Source: Mermis nigrescens
Lineage: Eukaryota; Nematoda; Enoplea; Mermithida; Mermithidae
DNA: 64,000 nucleotides
Direction of reading: 5' to 3'
NCBI GenBank assembly: GCA_036768485.1
Contig: JAVLUZ010000510.1
Location: 682,001 to 746,000, forward strand
The position numbers were made by a program, and so were the translations under genes. The notes under the pieces are model-generated. The model was not told the origin of the DNA. It was given only the letters and a program-made list of their open reading frames with translations, and searched no databases. This document shows positions 35,377 through 46,265 of the stretch, piece by piece. Each line of letters starts with the position of its first letter. The first letter of the stretch is position 1.

Positions 35377-35865
35377 CAGTGTTGCCAACCTCCACCTTTA
35401 TACCTATCAGTGTTGCCAACCTCCACCTTTATACCTATCAGTGTCAGCTGTAAAAAATCTTAAAAAACTTAAAACTTTCAAAGAATCTCAAAAACGCCAG
35501 TCAAAAGTTCAAACATTCTTGAAAAAATTTTTTTAATCATCTTTCTAAATACAAGTAAGAATTTTCGCTATTTAGCAACTCGAATCTCGAATTAGGTAGG
35601 CAAACAATGCAAATAAATTTTAGTTACCTTACTTGGCACTGAACTTGAGCTAGCGAGTCCTCAAATTTATGGAAAAAATGCGTTCTTTGGGGCCGTTTTC
35701 AGGTGCGTTTTGGTCGTGTTTGATCAAAAAGCGTCTAAAATTGCATAGAAACCGAGTCATTTTAGAGAAAAATCTGTTTAGAAAAAATAATGAAAAAACG
35801 CAACTACAAAAACTCGATGCTTAAAAAACTCACATCGCGAGAAAAATTCACAGTTGGCAACACTG
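35377..35865. mobile_element. hAT-like MITE (CAGTGTTGCCAAC end) with tandemly repeated left tip
   Basis: The right end is GTTGGCAACACTG, followed by ATACCTAT (35866-35873). On the left a 31-bp unit containing ATACCTAT then CAGTGTTGCCAACC occurs 2.3 times (CAG at 35377, 35408 and 35439). The target-site copy ATACCTAT precedes the second and third tips exactly and the first with one mismatch. Confidence 0.65.
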
Positions 35866-36026
35866 ATACCTATGAGCTTTTATTCGGATTTTTAAAATAT
35901 AAACATATAGTAAATGCATTTTAAACTAATAACAATGGTTTAAAATGAAATTCTCGATTAAGGCATCGAAAATGTAAGAAGTGTAAAGTGAATGGAGGCG
36001 TTGTAGTGGATTTTCCTTATCTCAGT

Positions 36027-36310
36027 CTGTTTCATCCAATCCAAGTTCATGCATAATCTTCAAGAATAACATACCTACTTCTCATCCATAATGTGGTTTT
36101 TTAATAGGTATTTTTTATTTTTTTACGAATTAATATATTGCATTTCAGGTTCACAAAAGTTTGGGAATAAGCCTCAAGACACTTTTTAATGACAGTAAAC
36201 TGATAGCTTACGATAATTGCATCAACTTGATCCACTAACGCAAACTATTGGCTTACTGCCAGTAGTGTTTTTGACATATATGCCCAAACTTATGTGAAAC
36301 GGACTGTAAT
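36027..36310. mobile_element. Family E MITE (AGTCTGTTTCA ends)
   Basis: CAGTCTGTTTCATCCAATCC on the left and CTTATGTGAAACGGACTG on the right are inverted, with CATGCATAATCTT and ATATGCCCAAA inside. It resembles the ~170-bp copies at 57535, 61617, 62695 and 62945 but is longer. It ends about 250 bp upstream of the channel-gene start codon. Confidence 0.55.
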
Positions 36311-36563
36311 TCAAGGTGACTGCGCTTTTTAGCAAATAAAGTAGTTGCGAACATATTTGTAAGTCGAATTTTGATTAATTAAGAAAGTGCATGTTCTAAG
36401 ATAAGCAAACAAAACAAAACCAGTTGTTGAAATAGCGGTTTTAGTGTTCAAGAACGAATCGGTGAATCTAAATTGTACAATAAAAAACGCGGAAATGACG
36501 TTTCGTGCTGGCCCACGCTAACAAAAATGTATAGGTGTGGCAGCGCTACTGAGAACAACTTTT

Positions 36564-37026
36564 ATGTTTACGCGCGACTCCCTTATGTCAGGCAACGTGA
36601 TCGAAATGACTGTATTAAAAGGGCACATTTCAGCAGCAGATTTGGGAAAGCTTTTCACCATAATGAGATTACTGTGGCGTAAACGGAGATCAATCGATTT
36701 GAACTTTCAAGTGCCAAAGTTGGACAAAAGTTTTACGAGATTGGAAATACCCGGTTTGGTTAATTTTTCGAACGCCCAAGTCGGTTACGCCAAAGTTTGC
36801 TGGCTCGTTTTAATTTCAATTTTTGGAGCGTGCATGTTCTACGAAATATTTCGCACGGTGCAGGATTATGTCGAAATGCCGGTCAAAACTGTTTACATGA
36901 CGAGAGCAGAGACTACCATGGAAATTCCGGACGTCGTTATTTGTCCACCTTACAAAATAACAAATGCATATTTGAAAGGATTCGAGAGGAATGTAAAGTT
37001 AGCTGCCGCGGCTAACCGCATACTTG
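36564..37026 (+). CDS. DEG/ENaC sodium channel, exon 1 (N-terminus and TM1)
   Basis: First of five exons encoding a 521-residue channel of the degenerin/epithelial sodium channel family, which forms trimeric, typically amiloride-sensitive cation channels in the plasma membrane. Residues 1-77 are cytoplasmic; TM1 is about 78-98 (WLVLISIFGACMFYEIF). Then comes TVYMTRAETTMEIPDVVICPP, matching the family's post-TM1 FPAVTIC block. The conserved cytoplasmic His-Gly gating pair is replaced by Pro-Gly (IPGLVNF, 62-68). ATG 36564 was chosen because an in-frame stop lies at 36519; ATG 36585 or an upstream exon spliced at 36534 are alternatives, and a short out-of-frame upstream ATG lies at 36527. The exon ends CTTG before GTAAAA, leaving one base of a codon, completed exactly by exon 2. 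No promoter motif was recognised. Confidence 0.8.
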
Positions 37027-37162
37027 GTAAAACAATATTTTTAGATACCACAATTGAAATTGAACAGAGTTGATAAGAAAAATCAGTCTAGCATGCTATA
37101 ATTCTATATCTGGTTCCGTTTTGTATTTTCAATTCGCAATTTTTTATAATTTCTGTTGATTT

Positions 37163-37450
37163 GGGCCCGGTTTCCGAATGAAGGGGTTAAGCTAACCCCG
37201 TGGTTAAATTCGATAAATTTTGTCGAGATGACGGTTAAATAATTCATCCCCGGTTTCCGAATGTAGGGGTTAACTTAACCCTCAAGGGTTAGGTTAACTT
37301 AATCCAAAGGTCAATTTAACCCTTGGGGTTAAGTGCGTTGTATATAATATGCATTTGATATCAGTACTTATCTCAGGTTTCCGAATGAAAGGGTTAAATT
37401 GTTGAGGGTTAACTTTCCTTGTTTTGTCCCATAAAGGTTAACCCTGATGC
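37163..37450. repeat. MITE-like repeats with CCCGGTTTCCGAATG
   Basis: CCGGTTTCCGAATG(A/T)A and variants occur three times (37167, 37252, 37375), each followed by GGGGTTAA...TTAACCCC-type palindromes. Probably a PIF/Harbinger-like MITE cluster in intron 1; the right border is unclear. Confidence 0.5.
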
Positions 37451-37556
37451 CGATCAGTATTTATTTCTGCGAACTTTTTTGGTCGCTCACGGTTTGGTGT
37501 GTATAAGAATTCTGAATAGCTTTTTTTCGTGCTATTGTGAGGAAAAGTGATATCAA

Positions 37557-37790
37557 TTATAGTCTGTTTCATTTAAATTTTGCGGTTTTCATTTAAATTT
37601 AATCAGCATAGATCAGGCTACAAAATTGGATTAAAATTTTGATGCAGTAATGCGCTTTATTGATGGCAAACGTCTCCCCATAACTCGGTATACGTAGAAC
37701 ATCAAAATTGTGATATTAGTTTAAAACACTTTTACTCATTATAAATTTTTTCAAAAACCTCAAAGGTTTATGAAACGGACTATAGTATGT
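37557..37790. mobile_element. Family E-like MITE
   Basis: TATAGTCTGTTTCATTTAAA at the left and TTTATGAAACGGACTATAG at the right. The TA at both borders suits a Tc1/mariner-like insertion, which is inference. Confidence 0.55.
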
Positions 37791-37869
37791 AAGTCAGATA
37801 TTCGATATACAATAAAATGCAGATTCCGGAATTTTCGATCTTTTTAATAACACTCTGCCAATGTCACGG

Positions 37870-39395
37870 AATCTTCGATCGTCCAGTCACAAATTTTTTA
37901 TTATCGGAATTCTGAGTCTGACTATCTAGCGGTTTATCATACATGTAAATCACTTTACACCATTGTTGTGTGCAAACATACTAAAGTTAAATGCAGTGAA
38001 AACTTTACAAGACCACAGAGTGTACAGAAAATTCAGTCGGATTCGTAATTCCGATATTACTCTGATATTACGATCAACATTTATGGAGAAATTAAGTCTC
38101 CACAATGGCCCGAGGACAAATAAATATCAGATGTAAATCACTTTACACCACTGTTGTATGCAAACATACTGGCGTATCACATTTGGTTTATGATTCATTT
38201 TTAGACTTGAGATTATGTCCAGACTCATAACCCAGAACTTGGGAGAAAAAACAAGACATAAATACGTTTAACTCCCCCATTTTTTGACTTTACACCTCCC
38301 CGAAAAAGCTTAATATTGATGTAAACACACGCAATTCGCTGTCACGCGTACCCCTTAGAAAGTACTTTTTTTTATCTTATTCGACCTCGCCCGACTTCTG
38401 AACAGAGAAAGTGGCGAACAAAAAAATGGACAAACACGTATTTTTCACTGTCCACCACATTGTAAACTTTAAAAATCTGAACCTAACGCCCTATTGAGTG
38501 TAAATAAATTCGGTTCGGACCAGTTTGTAGCCCTTTGATTGTAGTACGTTTGTATGTGCCAAACTTACGTTCTGCAAAATATTTGATATGATTTACCAAT
38601 CAAAATAAGAAAAATAACCTGTTTTTTCGCCCATTTTACACCTCAGATTTCGAACTTTACACCCCCATAAACAACTTAATATTACGTTTTTTTAACGCGG
38701 CTTGCTTCGACGTGTAGCCCTTAGAAGTTACTTCATTTTTATTCTATACAATTCATCCTAACTCATAACCAACAAAGTTCGCAGAGAAATCTTGGACAAA
38801 ATCTGTTTTTTTACTCATCCACTAGAGTGTAAAGTTTAAACCTCTGATACTGACTGCGTATTGATTGTAGAAAAGTTTGCTGGTTAGCACAAGATAGCCC
38901 TTGATCCTTAGTACATTTCTGTCAGAAAAATTTCTTAAAACTCATAAACGGAATTGTTGGCAGACATAAACAAGTCGAAAACTCGACCAAAATGTGTCTT
39001 TTCACCCCCAGATTTTCGCACTCTATATACTCCCATTCAAGAACTAAGGCGATATTCGAAAAACAAAAAAAGATTCATCTGCGAAATTCCTTCCTCTACA
39101 AATCTATGCTATTAAATTGTTTGAAGAGTCAATACTGAGTTGTTCACAAGCCCGGTAAAAAACCCCAAAATTCGCTGTATATTATAACGTTACGCCAAAA
39201 CTTTACACTTTCTTTACACAGTCAGTTTTGAGTGTAAAGAAAAACAAAAAAAGACAGGCAGCGAATTTTTTTATTATCTTTCTTTAAAAAACTGCACCTC
39301 CTAGATGTGTCCCGTTATAGCTGTAGGGAGTGCACAGGTGTTGGGGGTACCCAAGTATATTATAGGTACGCGCTAACGCGCTACCTATGATAAAA
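37870..39395 (-). repeat. Family A repeat, copy A3 (reverse)
   Basis: Reverse-complement match to 16700-18700: AATCCGACTGAATTTTC, the GACGTGTAGCCCTTAGAAG block, and the terminal hairpin GGTACGCGCTAACGCGCTACC near 39364. It lies inside intron 1 of the channel gene. The reverse complement of the 17560-17720 segment continues at 39470-39640. Confidence 0.6.
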
Positions 39396-39944
39396 TACTG
39401 ACCTTAAAATAAAATAGTAAACATAAATTTGGAGTTTTACAAAACGATAAATGAAGAAGCCAGCGGATTACTTAACCTAAATAGATGAATAAGTCAAATG
39501 AAGTGCATGGTTTTGCCAAAAGAATTAAAAAAATGAAAAAAGTCAGTATTCAGAAGATTTGAACCTATTATTCTTTTTTTAAATCCACATGCTATAACGG
39601 ATACGTCAGCCACTTGCACGAACTCAACATATCGACTGATTTTAATACTTAGTTACTCATGATTTCGCTGCATTGTGGACAATAGATAAAAACCTGAAAT
39701 CATTTCCCTACTTTCAAACAACATCCTATACTTATTTCACTGCAGGTTTTTTTAACATGGCGACATATAGGAACATATGATTAGGTGCCTGTCTTTCAAC
39801 ACAGTGCACGTTAACTGAGTCTCGCAGCGAATATTTTAGCTTGATTATACTGTTTTGAAAAATATTCATCTTTCTACTGAAGTTTAAGAATAGTGCATTT
39901 ATGATAATAAAAATAATCTATGATATTAATTTCGAGTTGTGTGT

Positions 39945-39945
<1 letters not shown>
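39396..39945. other. Intronic, family A-derived flank
   Basis: 39470-39640 matches 17560-17720 in reverse (around GAAGTGCATGGTTTTGCC), and 39850-39920 matches 17470-17530. The rest is unassigned. Confidence 0.4.

Positions 39946-40013
<68 letters not shown>
39946..40013. repeat. (GT)n microsatellite
   Basis: Uninterrupted GT run of about 30 copies, preceded by GTGTGTAA, in intron 1. Confidence 0.95.
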
Positions 40014-40016
<3 letters not shown>

Positions 40017-40697
40017 CAAAAAAGTTTTTACTGGATAATTTTGTGATATTTCACTCAATGCGTATTCTCGGGCGCTAATTACAATTTTTTGATTAAAATG
40101 GCTCGATCGGACTCCTGAAACCCTGAACTACGGATTTATGTAAAGGTTTTGGTAGCTCCAGCCGCTTATGCAATTGCCGTAGGGTAAAATTTTAAAGCCA
40201 CCTTAGATCAATTTTTTATGCGCTGTCGACTGGTGTGAACCACTTTACACTACAAGTGTAAACTGATGTGATGCTGTAAGAAAAACGTGATTTACAAGTG
40301 TATTTTATCGAATATCTCAAATCGCAGCGGATAAATTTTTTTAAAGTTTTCAATAATTATTGGATATCTTATGACTGACCTTACTGTAGAATTTGAAGAA
40401 AATTCACGCATTGGTTTCTGAGATACGGGAGCCCAAAGGTACCCTATGCATAGCGTAAAATTTAAGTTTTTGTCTTTTTGCAGAAGCACAGATTGACTGT
40501 TGCTACCAAAATTTGGCCGCTGGGGTGTCTGGGACCGCTGATTCCATATTCGCTACTTTAAATATACGATCTGGCATCATAAAATATGCATGAGACGGGA
40601 TGAAAGGAAATCACGTACGGGTATTTATAAACATGATTAATCACTGAGCTTGCACCAATTCAAAATTTTTGACCTTGTTAACCAGCGCGCGTGAAAT

Positions 40698-40770
40698 TTA
40701 ATGTGGAGCAATCGAAAGCAGCAAACATGCGGCTTTCGAAAGAAAACAGCAAACATGCGGCTTTCGAAAA
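40698..40770. repeat. Short tandem duplication
   Basis: CAGCAAACATGCGGCTTTCG occurs twice, 33 bp apart, each followed by AAA. Confidence 0.8.
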
Positions 40771-40884
40771 TACAAATCCAAATGTTTTTGCTTCTAGCGG
40801 CTAATTTAATATGCAACTTTTTGCATTTGTTTACAATGAGGGCAAAGTTGAACATTGTACAAAGTTGAACCCGACGCTATAAGA

Positions 40885-41095
40885 TAGGACGTGATACAAC
40901 ATACTCAATGCTATACAATAGGACGTGATGTAACATACACCCATGCTATACAATAGGACGTGATATAACATGCCCCATGCTATAAGATAGGACGTGATAT
41001 AACATACCCAGTGTTACAGGATAGGACGTGATATAACATACGCCATGCCACAAGATAGGACGTGGATATACCATACCCAGTGCTATAACATATCC
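40885..41095. repeat. Minisatellite, 33-36 bp unit
   Basis: Six units with the core ATAGGACGTGATATAACATA followed by C-rich CCCATGCTATA; units begin near 40887, 40921, 40957, 40990, 41024 and 41058. Confidence 0.85.
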
Positions 41096-41109
41096 TGTGC
41101 TGTAAGATT

Positions 41110-41420
41110 GGTGTCCCAAAACATCAAAAATTTTGCACCAAAAAAATCTTTAACCATCCCAAAACATAAAAAATATGGTTTTAACCAAAAAATTTCTAAA
41201 CCTCCAAAAACATCAAAAGTATGGTTTTGGACCAAAAAAGTTTTTTTTAATATTCCAAAACGTTAAAAATATGGTTATGATTAAACAAAATTTTAAACAT
41301 CCCAAACCATCTAATGTTATAATTTCCAGAACATCCCAGAACATCAAAAATATGATTTAGGATAAAGAATTTTCAGAACCATTCTATAACGTCAGAAATA
41401 TGGATTTAATCAAAGAAATG
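41110..41420. repeat. Minisatellite, 55-60 bp unit
   Basis: Degenerate units of CCAAAACATCAAAAATATGG then TTTTGA(C)CAAAAAATTT, about five copies, immediately following the 35-bp array. Confidence 0.7.
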
Positions 41421-41744
41421 GTTGACAAAAGACAGTTTTAAAAAATTTAAAAAATACAATATGTTTTTACCAACAATTTTTAGAAATATCCCAAAAACAT
41501 CAAAAGTCCCGAAAAATAAAAAATACAAGAGACATCTCAATCCCATACAGCTATCACGCCTAAGTTCAGCCAGGACAACGCCGGGCAGCTCAGCTAGATA
41601 TAAAAAATATAAAAACCGCTCGCCGATCCATTGCAGAGTCATTCAATTCTTTATACTAATTACTGGTTAAGATATTATTTGTTTACAAACACTCTAGCAG
41701 ATGGGGCAGCGAAGCGCCCCATTTGCTAGTTATTTATTAAATAC

Positions 41745-43052
41745 GGAGTCAAAAATCTCAGAAATAAGAAAAATCTGATCAAACAATATGCAATACGGAG
41801 TTATCTATCGGCATTAGAAAATAGATGTATAATTCAAAGTTCACCTCTTCATACCTCAACAAACACTGGCTGTAGAAAAATTTAAAGGTCAGATTCGTTA
41901 TTCTGACCTTACGGAGAACATTTTTTTAAATTCATCATCCACGACTCTCTGGGCGGAAAAAATTTTTTCAGTGTAAAGTTTACACCTGCACTTATAACGC
42001 AATATTGATTGTAAAGAAACAAAATAAATTTTGACGTGTAGCGCTTAGGACGAGGAACATTTTAAACATAATTACTACGTTCTGTCTACTAAGTGGAGAA
42101 TATGGCAGGAAAACAATATTTTTTGTCCCAGACTCTTTACAATAAACCGCCTCTGAATTTGAAAATATTACTCTTTCGAAAAAAATAAAAAGTTTTCTCT
42201 ATATTTCATAACTGTCTACCTTTTGAAACCAATCAGACTGCATAGAATGTAAAACTGAGTTAGATATGCTTCTGCACATGAAAGCAGCAAAAAACCGTCT
42301 ACATTACACTCCTGTGCTACAACTAATGAGTGTGAAGAAATTTTAAGACCAGATTCGTAACCTACCAATCAGGGAAAACATTTTCAAAAAAAATTGGCCC
42401 TCCGCCGATCATTTGAATTTTAGTGTAAACTTTACACTTGTGCTTTTAACGCAATATTGGGTGTAAAGAAACAAAATAAACTAGGATCTGTAACGCTAGG
42501 GTCAGGGCACATTTTAAGCATAATTAGCATGTTCCGCTTACTTAGCGGAGTAGCTGAATAAATTTTGTTTTTCGTCTCGAAGCCTTTACACTAAAATGAT
42601 CACAGATCAAGAAATATTGCGTTAAAAGACAAAACAAATTTAGCCTCGATATATTGTAACCTCTGCATTATAGAACTGATTGGACTGCACAGAAACCAAA
42701 TTTGAGTTAGATAAGCTGTGCCACACACAAAGAGTAAAAAACTTGTATACTTTACACTTTTGTGCAACAACCATTGAGTGTGAAGAAATTCTAAGGTCAG
42801 ATTCGTAATCTACAGCTCAAGGGCAGCATTTAAAATAAATTGGCCATCCGCAAATTATTTCATTTTTCGGTTTACACTTTACACACTCATTGCTAACTCG
42901 GTATTGAGTGTTAAGAAAAACAAAAAAACCAGCATCGAGTTTTTTAATTATCTATCGATTAAAAAGACCGCACCTCCCAGGTATGTGCCGTTGTTGCTGT
43001 GAGGGGGGACACAAACTTCGCACTCGCTGTGATAAACATATAGGAAAAAGGC
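41745..43052 (-). repeat. Family A repeat, copy A4 (reverse)
   Basis: Three ~450-bp units are clear. The phrase AAATTTAAAGGTCAGATTCG or its variants occurs at about 41878, 42336 and 42783, each followed 100-150 bp later by a (G)TGTAAA(C/G)TTTACAC word (41970, 42424, 42870). It ends abruptly at the zinc-finger palindrome; the hairpin end found in other copies is missing. Confidence 0.65.
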
Positions 43053-43236
43053 AGGCAGCACAACATAGAGCACGGGCTTACGGGGCGGCAGCACCAATAC
43101 AAATTTCTACACCATAACGGATTAGTACGACGCATAAAACATCATAAAACGGGTTAAACGCTTAAACATAGAGATCGGCCCTTGTAGGCGCGAAGCGCCA
43201 AATTTACGCTATAAATTCTTTAAAGTAGTGTACTGA

Positions 43237-43482
43237 TTATATTCTGAGCATTTTTATCTGATCTGGATAGTCTAGCAGAGCACTGCTAGACTCTTCAACA
43301 GATGTGGCAACTTCATTATTGTCTTCTCGTTTCATCTGCTCATCCTCAAATAGATCGGCATTTTTGCTAATCAATTTTTTAAACATGTATTTTCGACTGG
43401 TACAAGCTGTCTCATCAGCTTCCTTTTTGCCAAACTTTAAATCATACCGATAAAAATAATTAGCGCGTTCTAGTTCTACCAT
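43237..43482 (-). CDS. Second reading frame of the palindrome protein, arm 1
   Basis: Open frame of 81 codons, from an ATG that overlaps the stop of the upstream ORF (ATGGTAG), to DYPDQIKMLRI. It is rich in Lys, Glu and Asp, including FGKKEADET and LFEDEQMKRED; no domain recognised. In arm 2 the same peptide continues open but the ATG is absent, so this is probably the C-terminal half of the zinc-finger protein displaced by a frameshift or joined by splicing. The identical break in both arms implies that it predates the duplication or is functional. Confidence 0.5.
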   Translation of the reverse strand: MVELERANYFYRYDLKFGKKEADETACTSRKYMFKKLISKNADLFEDEQMKREDNNEVATSVEESSSALLDYPDQIKMLRI

Positions 43483-43871
43483 TGATTCGCTTCATTCAGA
43501 GCATCTAGGAGTGAGTCATAAAGATCATAGAGAATATGGATTTTATCAACAAAAGTGCTGTAAAATGGTTCTGTTTGAAGGTCTTGTATACTATTCGGAA
43601 AATCTTCAAAATCTGAAAGCACGACTTTTACTGAAAAGCGCCATAACGGGTTAGTCCAAGCAGTTTCAATTGTACTCTCATTTAAGCTGCTTTCAGACAT
43701 ATCTGAAGAGTCTAAATCGTTACTGCCTTCATCACTATCATCAAACGTCATTTGTTCAGACTCTGATGTATCATTCCTCATTTCTGATATCCCATGCATG
43801 AGGTATTTGTGTCTTTTTAAAGTAACATTATTAAGTAATTGCTTACCGCAGATTTCACAAATTTTATTCAT
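43476..43871 (-). CDS. Small C2H2 zinc-finger protein of the palindromic element, arm 1
   Basis: 131 codons. Residues 3-25 form one C2H2 finger: CEIC, twelve residues, H-KYLM-H. An acidic Ser/Asp/Glu-rich stretch follows (about 30-70), then FPNSIQDLQTEPFYSTF and a leucine/aspartate-rich helix-like region (DKIHILYDLYDSLLDALNEAN). A single N-terminal finger with an acidic linker would suit a DNA-binding element protein, but I recognise no family. The mirror copy at 45450-46077 is broken in the finger. Divergent transcription from the palindrome centre is inferred from the layout only. Confidence 0.55.
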   Translation of the reverse strand: MNKICEICGKQLLNNVTLKRHKYLMHGISEMRNDTSESEQMTFDDSDEGSNDLDSSDMSESSLNESTIETAWTNPLWRFSVKVVLSDFEDFPNSIQDLQTEPFYSTFVDKIHILYDLYDSLLDALNEANQW

Positions 43872-44029
43872 TTTGTCAACTATTCAAGATGTGACAGTCC
43901 TTAAATAAACTTTATTGCACATGTGATTAGCGTTTACATCGCATTCTTGATGTAGATGCTCACATTCTTCACAATATTGGTCACTACCGTCACTTCATTC
44001 AATTCTAAGCCTAGCATGTGTTTTCTTCA

Positions 44030-44548
44030 TGTAACGGGGGCGCCGCCTCCCACCGTTACGTGAGCAAAATTTTACCCGCACTGGTTTCCCGGATCTTCCG
44101 CTCTGATTCGCGTGTGTAGTACTAATCGACTAATCGGGCTCTTGCTCACAACTGCGCAAAGTATTGAATAATATTGAGAAACAATGAAACATCACCGTCA
44201 CGGGTTAAACTTCAAAGTAGGCATTTCTAGCCGTATGGTAGCACTCCTGCTACACTCCTCCCCCTCTAGGAGAAAGCGTTAGCGCAGACAACTCCAGAGA
44301 ACGAACTCTGGGACCTCCAATATGTAACAGGGGCGCCGCCTCCCACCGTTACGTGAGCAAAATTTTACCCGCACCGGTTTCCCGGATCTTCCGCTCTGAT
44401 TCGCGTGTGTAGTACTAATCGACTACTCGAGCTCTTGCTCGCAACTGCGCAAAGTATTGAATAATATTGAGAAACAATGAAACATTAACGTCACGGGTTA
44501 AACTTCAAAGTAGGCATTTCTAGCCGTGTTGTAGCACTCCTGCTATGC
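44030..44548. mobile_element. TRIM-like element or tandem LTR pair within arm 1
   Basis: Two direct repeats (about 44030-44254 and 44323-44548) begin TGTAAC(G/A)GGGGCGCCGCCT and end near GTAGCACTCCTGCTA. They are about 95 percent alike and separated by 68 bp. The unit size and TG start suggest LTRs of a terminal-repeat retrotransposon in miniature. Arm 2 lacks it: TTTTCTTCAT joins ATGCAGAACG directly (reverse strand, about 45285-45305), so it inserted after the palindrome formed. No clean TSD. Confidence 0.6.
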
Positions 44549-45449
44549 AGAACGTTAATCCTGGTCTTGAAGTAAAAATTATTGTTGACAAAGTGCTCCG
44601 ATTTTTAGATGACAGTATCTCCAACAATCTCAACTTTTGTCGGCAATATCGTCAATAATAATAAAAGCTCACGCAGAAAGGTGGTTTTCTGCCAATTCTG
44701 CTAGCGTCTATATGGGGGATAGCTAGTCATGTGAGGTGCACAATTAGGAATGTGAGATTTTTCTGCAAAATGTGAGGTGCGCAAAATCCTCACATTCTGC
44801 ACAAAAACCATCACATCGCCACATTCCTCTGAAAATGTATACCAGGAGGTTCATACCTTCTCGCCCTTGGCGACTGATAAGTTAAAAGCAAACGCGCCCA
44901 ATTTTTCAAGGAATGTGACGATGTGATGGTTTTTGTGCAGAATGTGAGGTGAATGTGAGATTTTTCTGCAAAATGTGAGGTGCACATAATCCTCACATTC
45001 TGCACAAAAACCATCACATCGTCACATTCCTCTGAAAATCTCAATTAGGCATATCTTATGTGCGTTTTATAAAAGTCACCTATTTGTTATTGCATCAGCT
45101 AACAACTGACCAGCAATCCCCATATAGACGCTAGCAGAATTGACAGAAAACTACCTATCTGCGTGAGGTTTTATTATTATTGACGATATTACCGACAAAA
45201 GTTGAGATTGTTGGAGATATTGTCATCTAAAAATCGGAGCACTTTGTCAACAATAATTTTTGTTTCAAAACCAGGCTTAACGTTCTGCATATGAAGAAAA
45301 CGCATTCTAGGCTTAGAATTGAATGAAGTGACGGTAGTGACCAATATTGTGAAGAATGTGAGCTTCTACATCAAGAATGTGATGTAAACGCGAATCACAT
45401 GTGCAATAAAGTTTATTTAAGGACTGTCACATCTTGAATAGTTGACAAA

Positions 45450-46077
45450 ATGAATAAAATCTGTGAAATCTGCAATTACTGAATAATTTTACTTTTAAAA
45501 GACACAAATACCTCATGCATGGGATATCAGAAATGAGGAATGATACATCAGAGTCTGAACAAATGACGGTTGATGATAGTGATGAAGGCAGTAACAATGA
45601 AGATTCTTCAGATCTGTCTGAAAGCAGCTCAAATGAGAGTACAATTGAAACTGGTTGGACTAAGCCGTTTTGGCGCTTTTTAGTAAAAGTCGTGCTTCCA
45701 GATTTTGAAGATTTTCCGAATAGTATACAAGACCTTCAAACAGAACCATTTTACAGCACTTTTGTTGATAAAATCCATATTCTCTATGATCTTTATGACT
45801 CACTCCTAGATGCTCTAAATGAAGCGAATCAAGGGAAGAACTAGAACGCGCTAATCATTTTTATCGGTATGATTTAAACTTTGGCAAAAAGGAAGCTGAT
45901 GAGACAGCTTGGGCCAGTCGAAAATACATGCTTAAAAAATTGATTAGCAAAAATGCCGATCTATTTGAGGATGAGCAGATGAAACGAGAAGACAATAATG
46001 AAGTTGCCACATCTGTTGAAGAGTCTAGCACTTCTCTGCTAGACTATCCAGATCAGATAAAAATGCTCAGAATATAA
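45450..46077 (+). pseudogene. Mirror copy of the zinc-finger ORF, arm 2 (finger destroyed)
   Basis: It starts ATGAATAAAATCTGTGAAATC as in arm 1 but hits a stop at 45480 after CEICNY, because of a small deletion within the finger. The downstream frame is intact from 45515 to 45844, ending in LDALNEANQGKN. The second frame then runs open to 46077 (EELERANHFYRYDL ... DQIKMLRI). The sequence is closely related to 43237-43871. Confidence 0.65.
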
Positions 46078-46265
46078 TCAGTACACTACTTTAAAGAATA
46101 TATAGCCTAACTTTGGCGCTTCGCGCCTACAAGGGCCGAGTCTCTATGTTTAAGCGTTTAACCTGTTTTATGATGTTTTATGCGTCGTACTAATTCGTTG
46201 TGATGTAGAAATTCGTATTGGTGCTGCCGCCCTGTAAGCCCGTGCTCTATCTTGTGCTGCCTGGC

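Larger units (their letters stand above)
43053..46265. mobile_element. 3.2-kb palindromic element carrying mirrored zinc-finger ORFs
   Basis: Arm 1 (43053-44029 plus 44550-44715) is the reverse complement of arm 2 (45115-46265) with a few percent to perhaps 10 percent difference. The outer ends share CAGGCAGCACAA(C/G)ATAGAGC. The centre holds a nested inverted and direct repeat of an ~85-bp block (AATGTGAGATTTTTCTGC ... CACATTCCTCTGAAAAT at 44752, 44949 and inverted at about 44918). Divergent ORFs point outward from the centre. No transposase or TSD was seen. Confidence 0.75.

Noticed and set aside
40885..41095. CRISPR-like array
   Set aside because: Repeats run directly together without unique spacers, in a eukaryotic intron.
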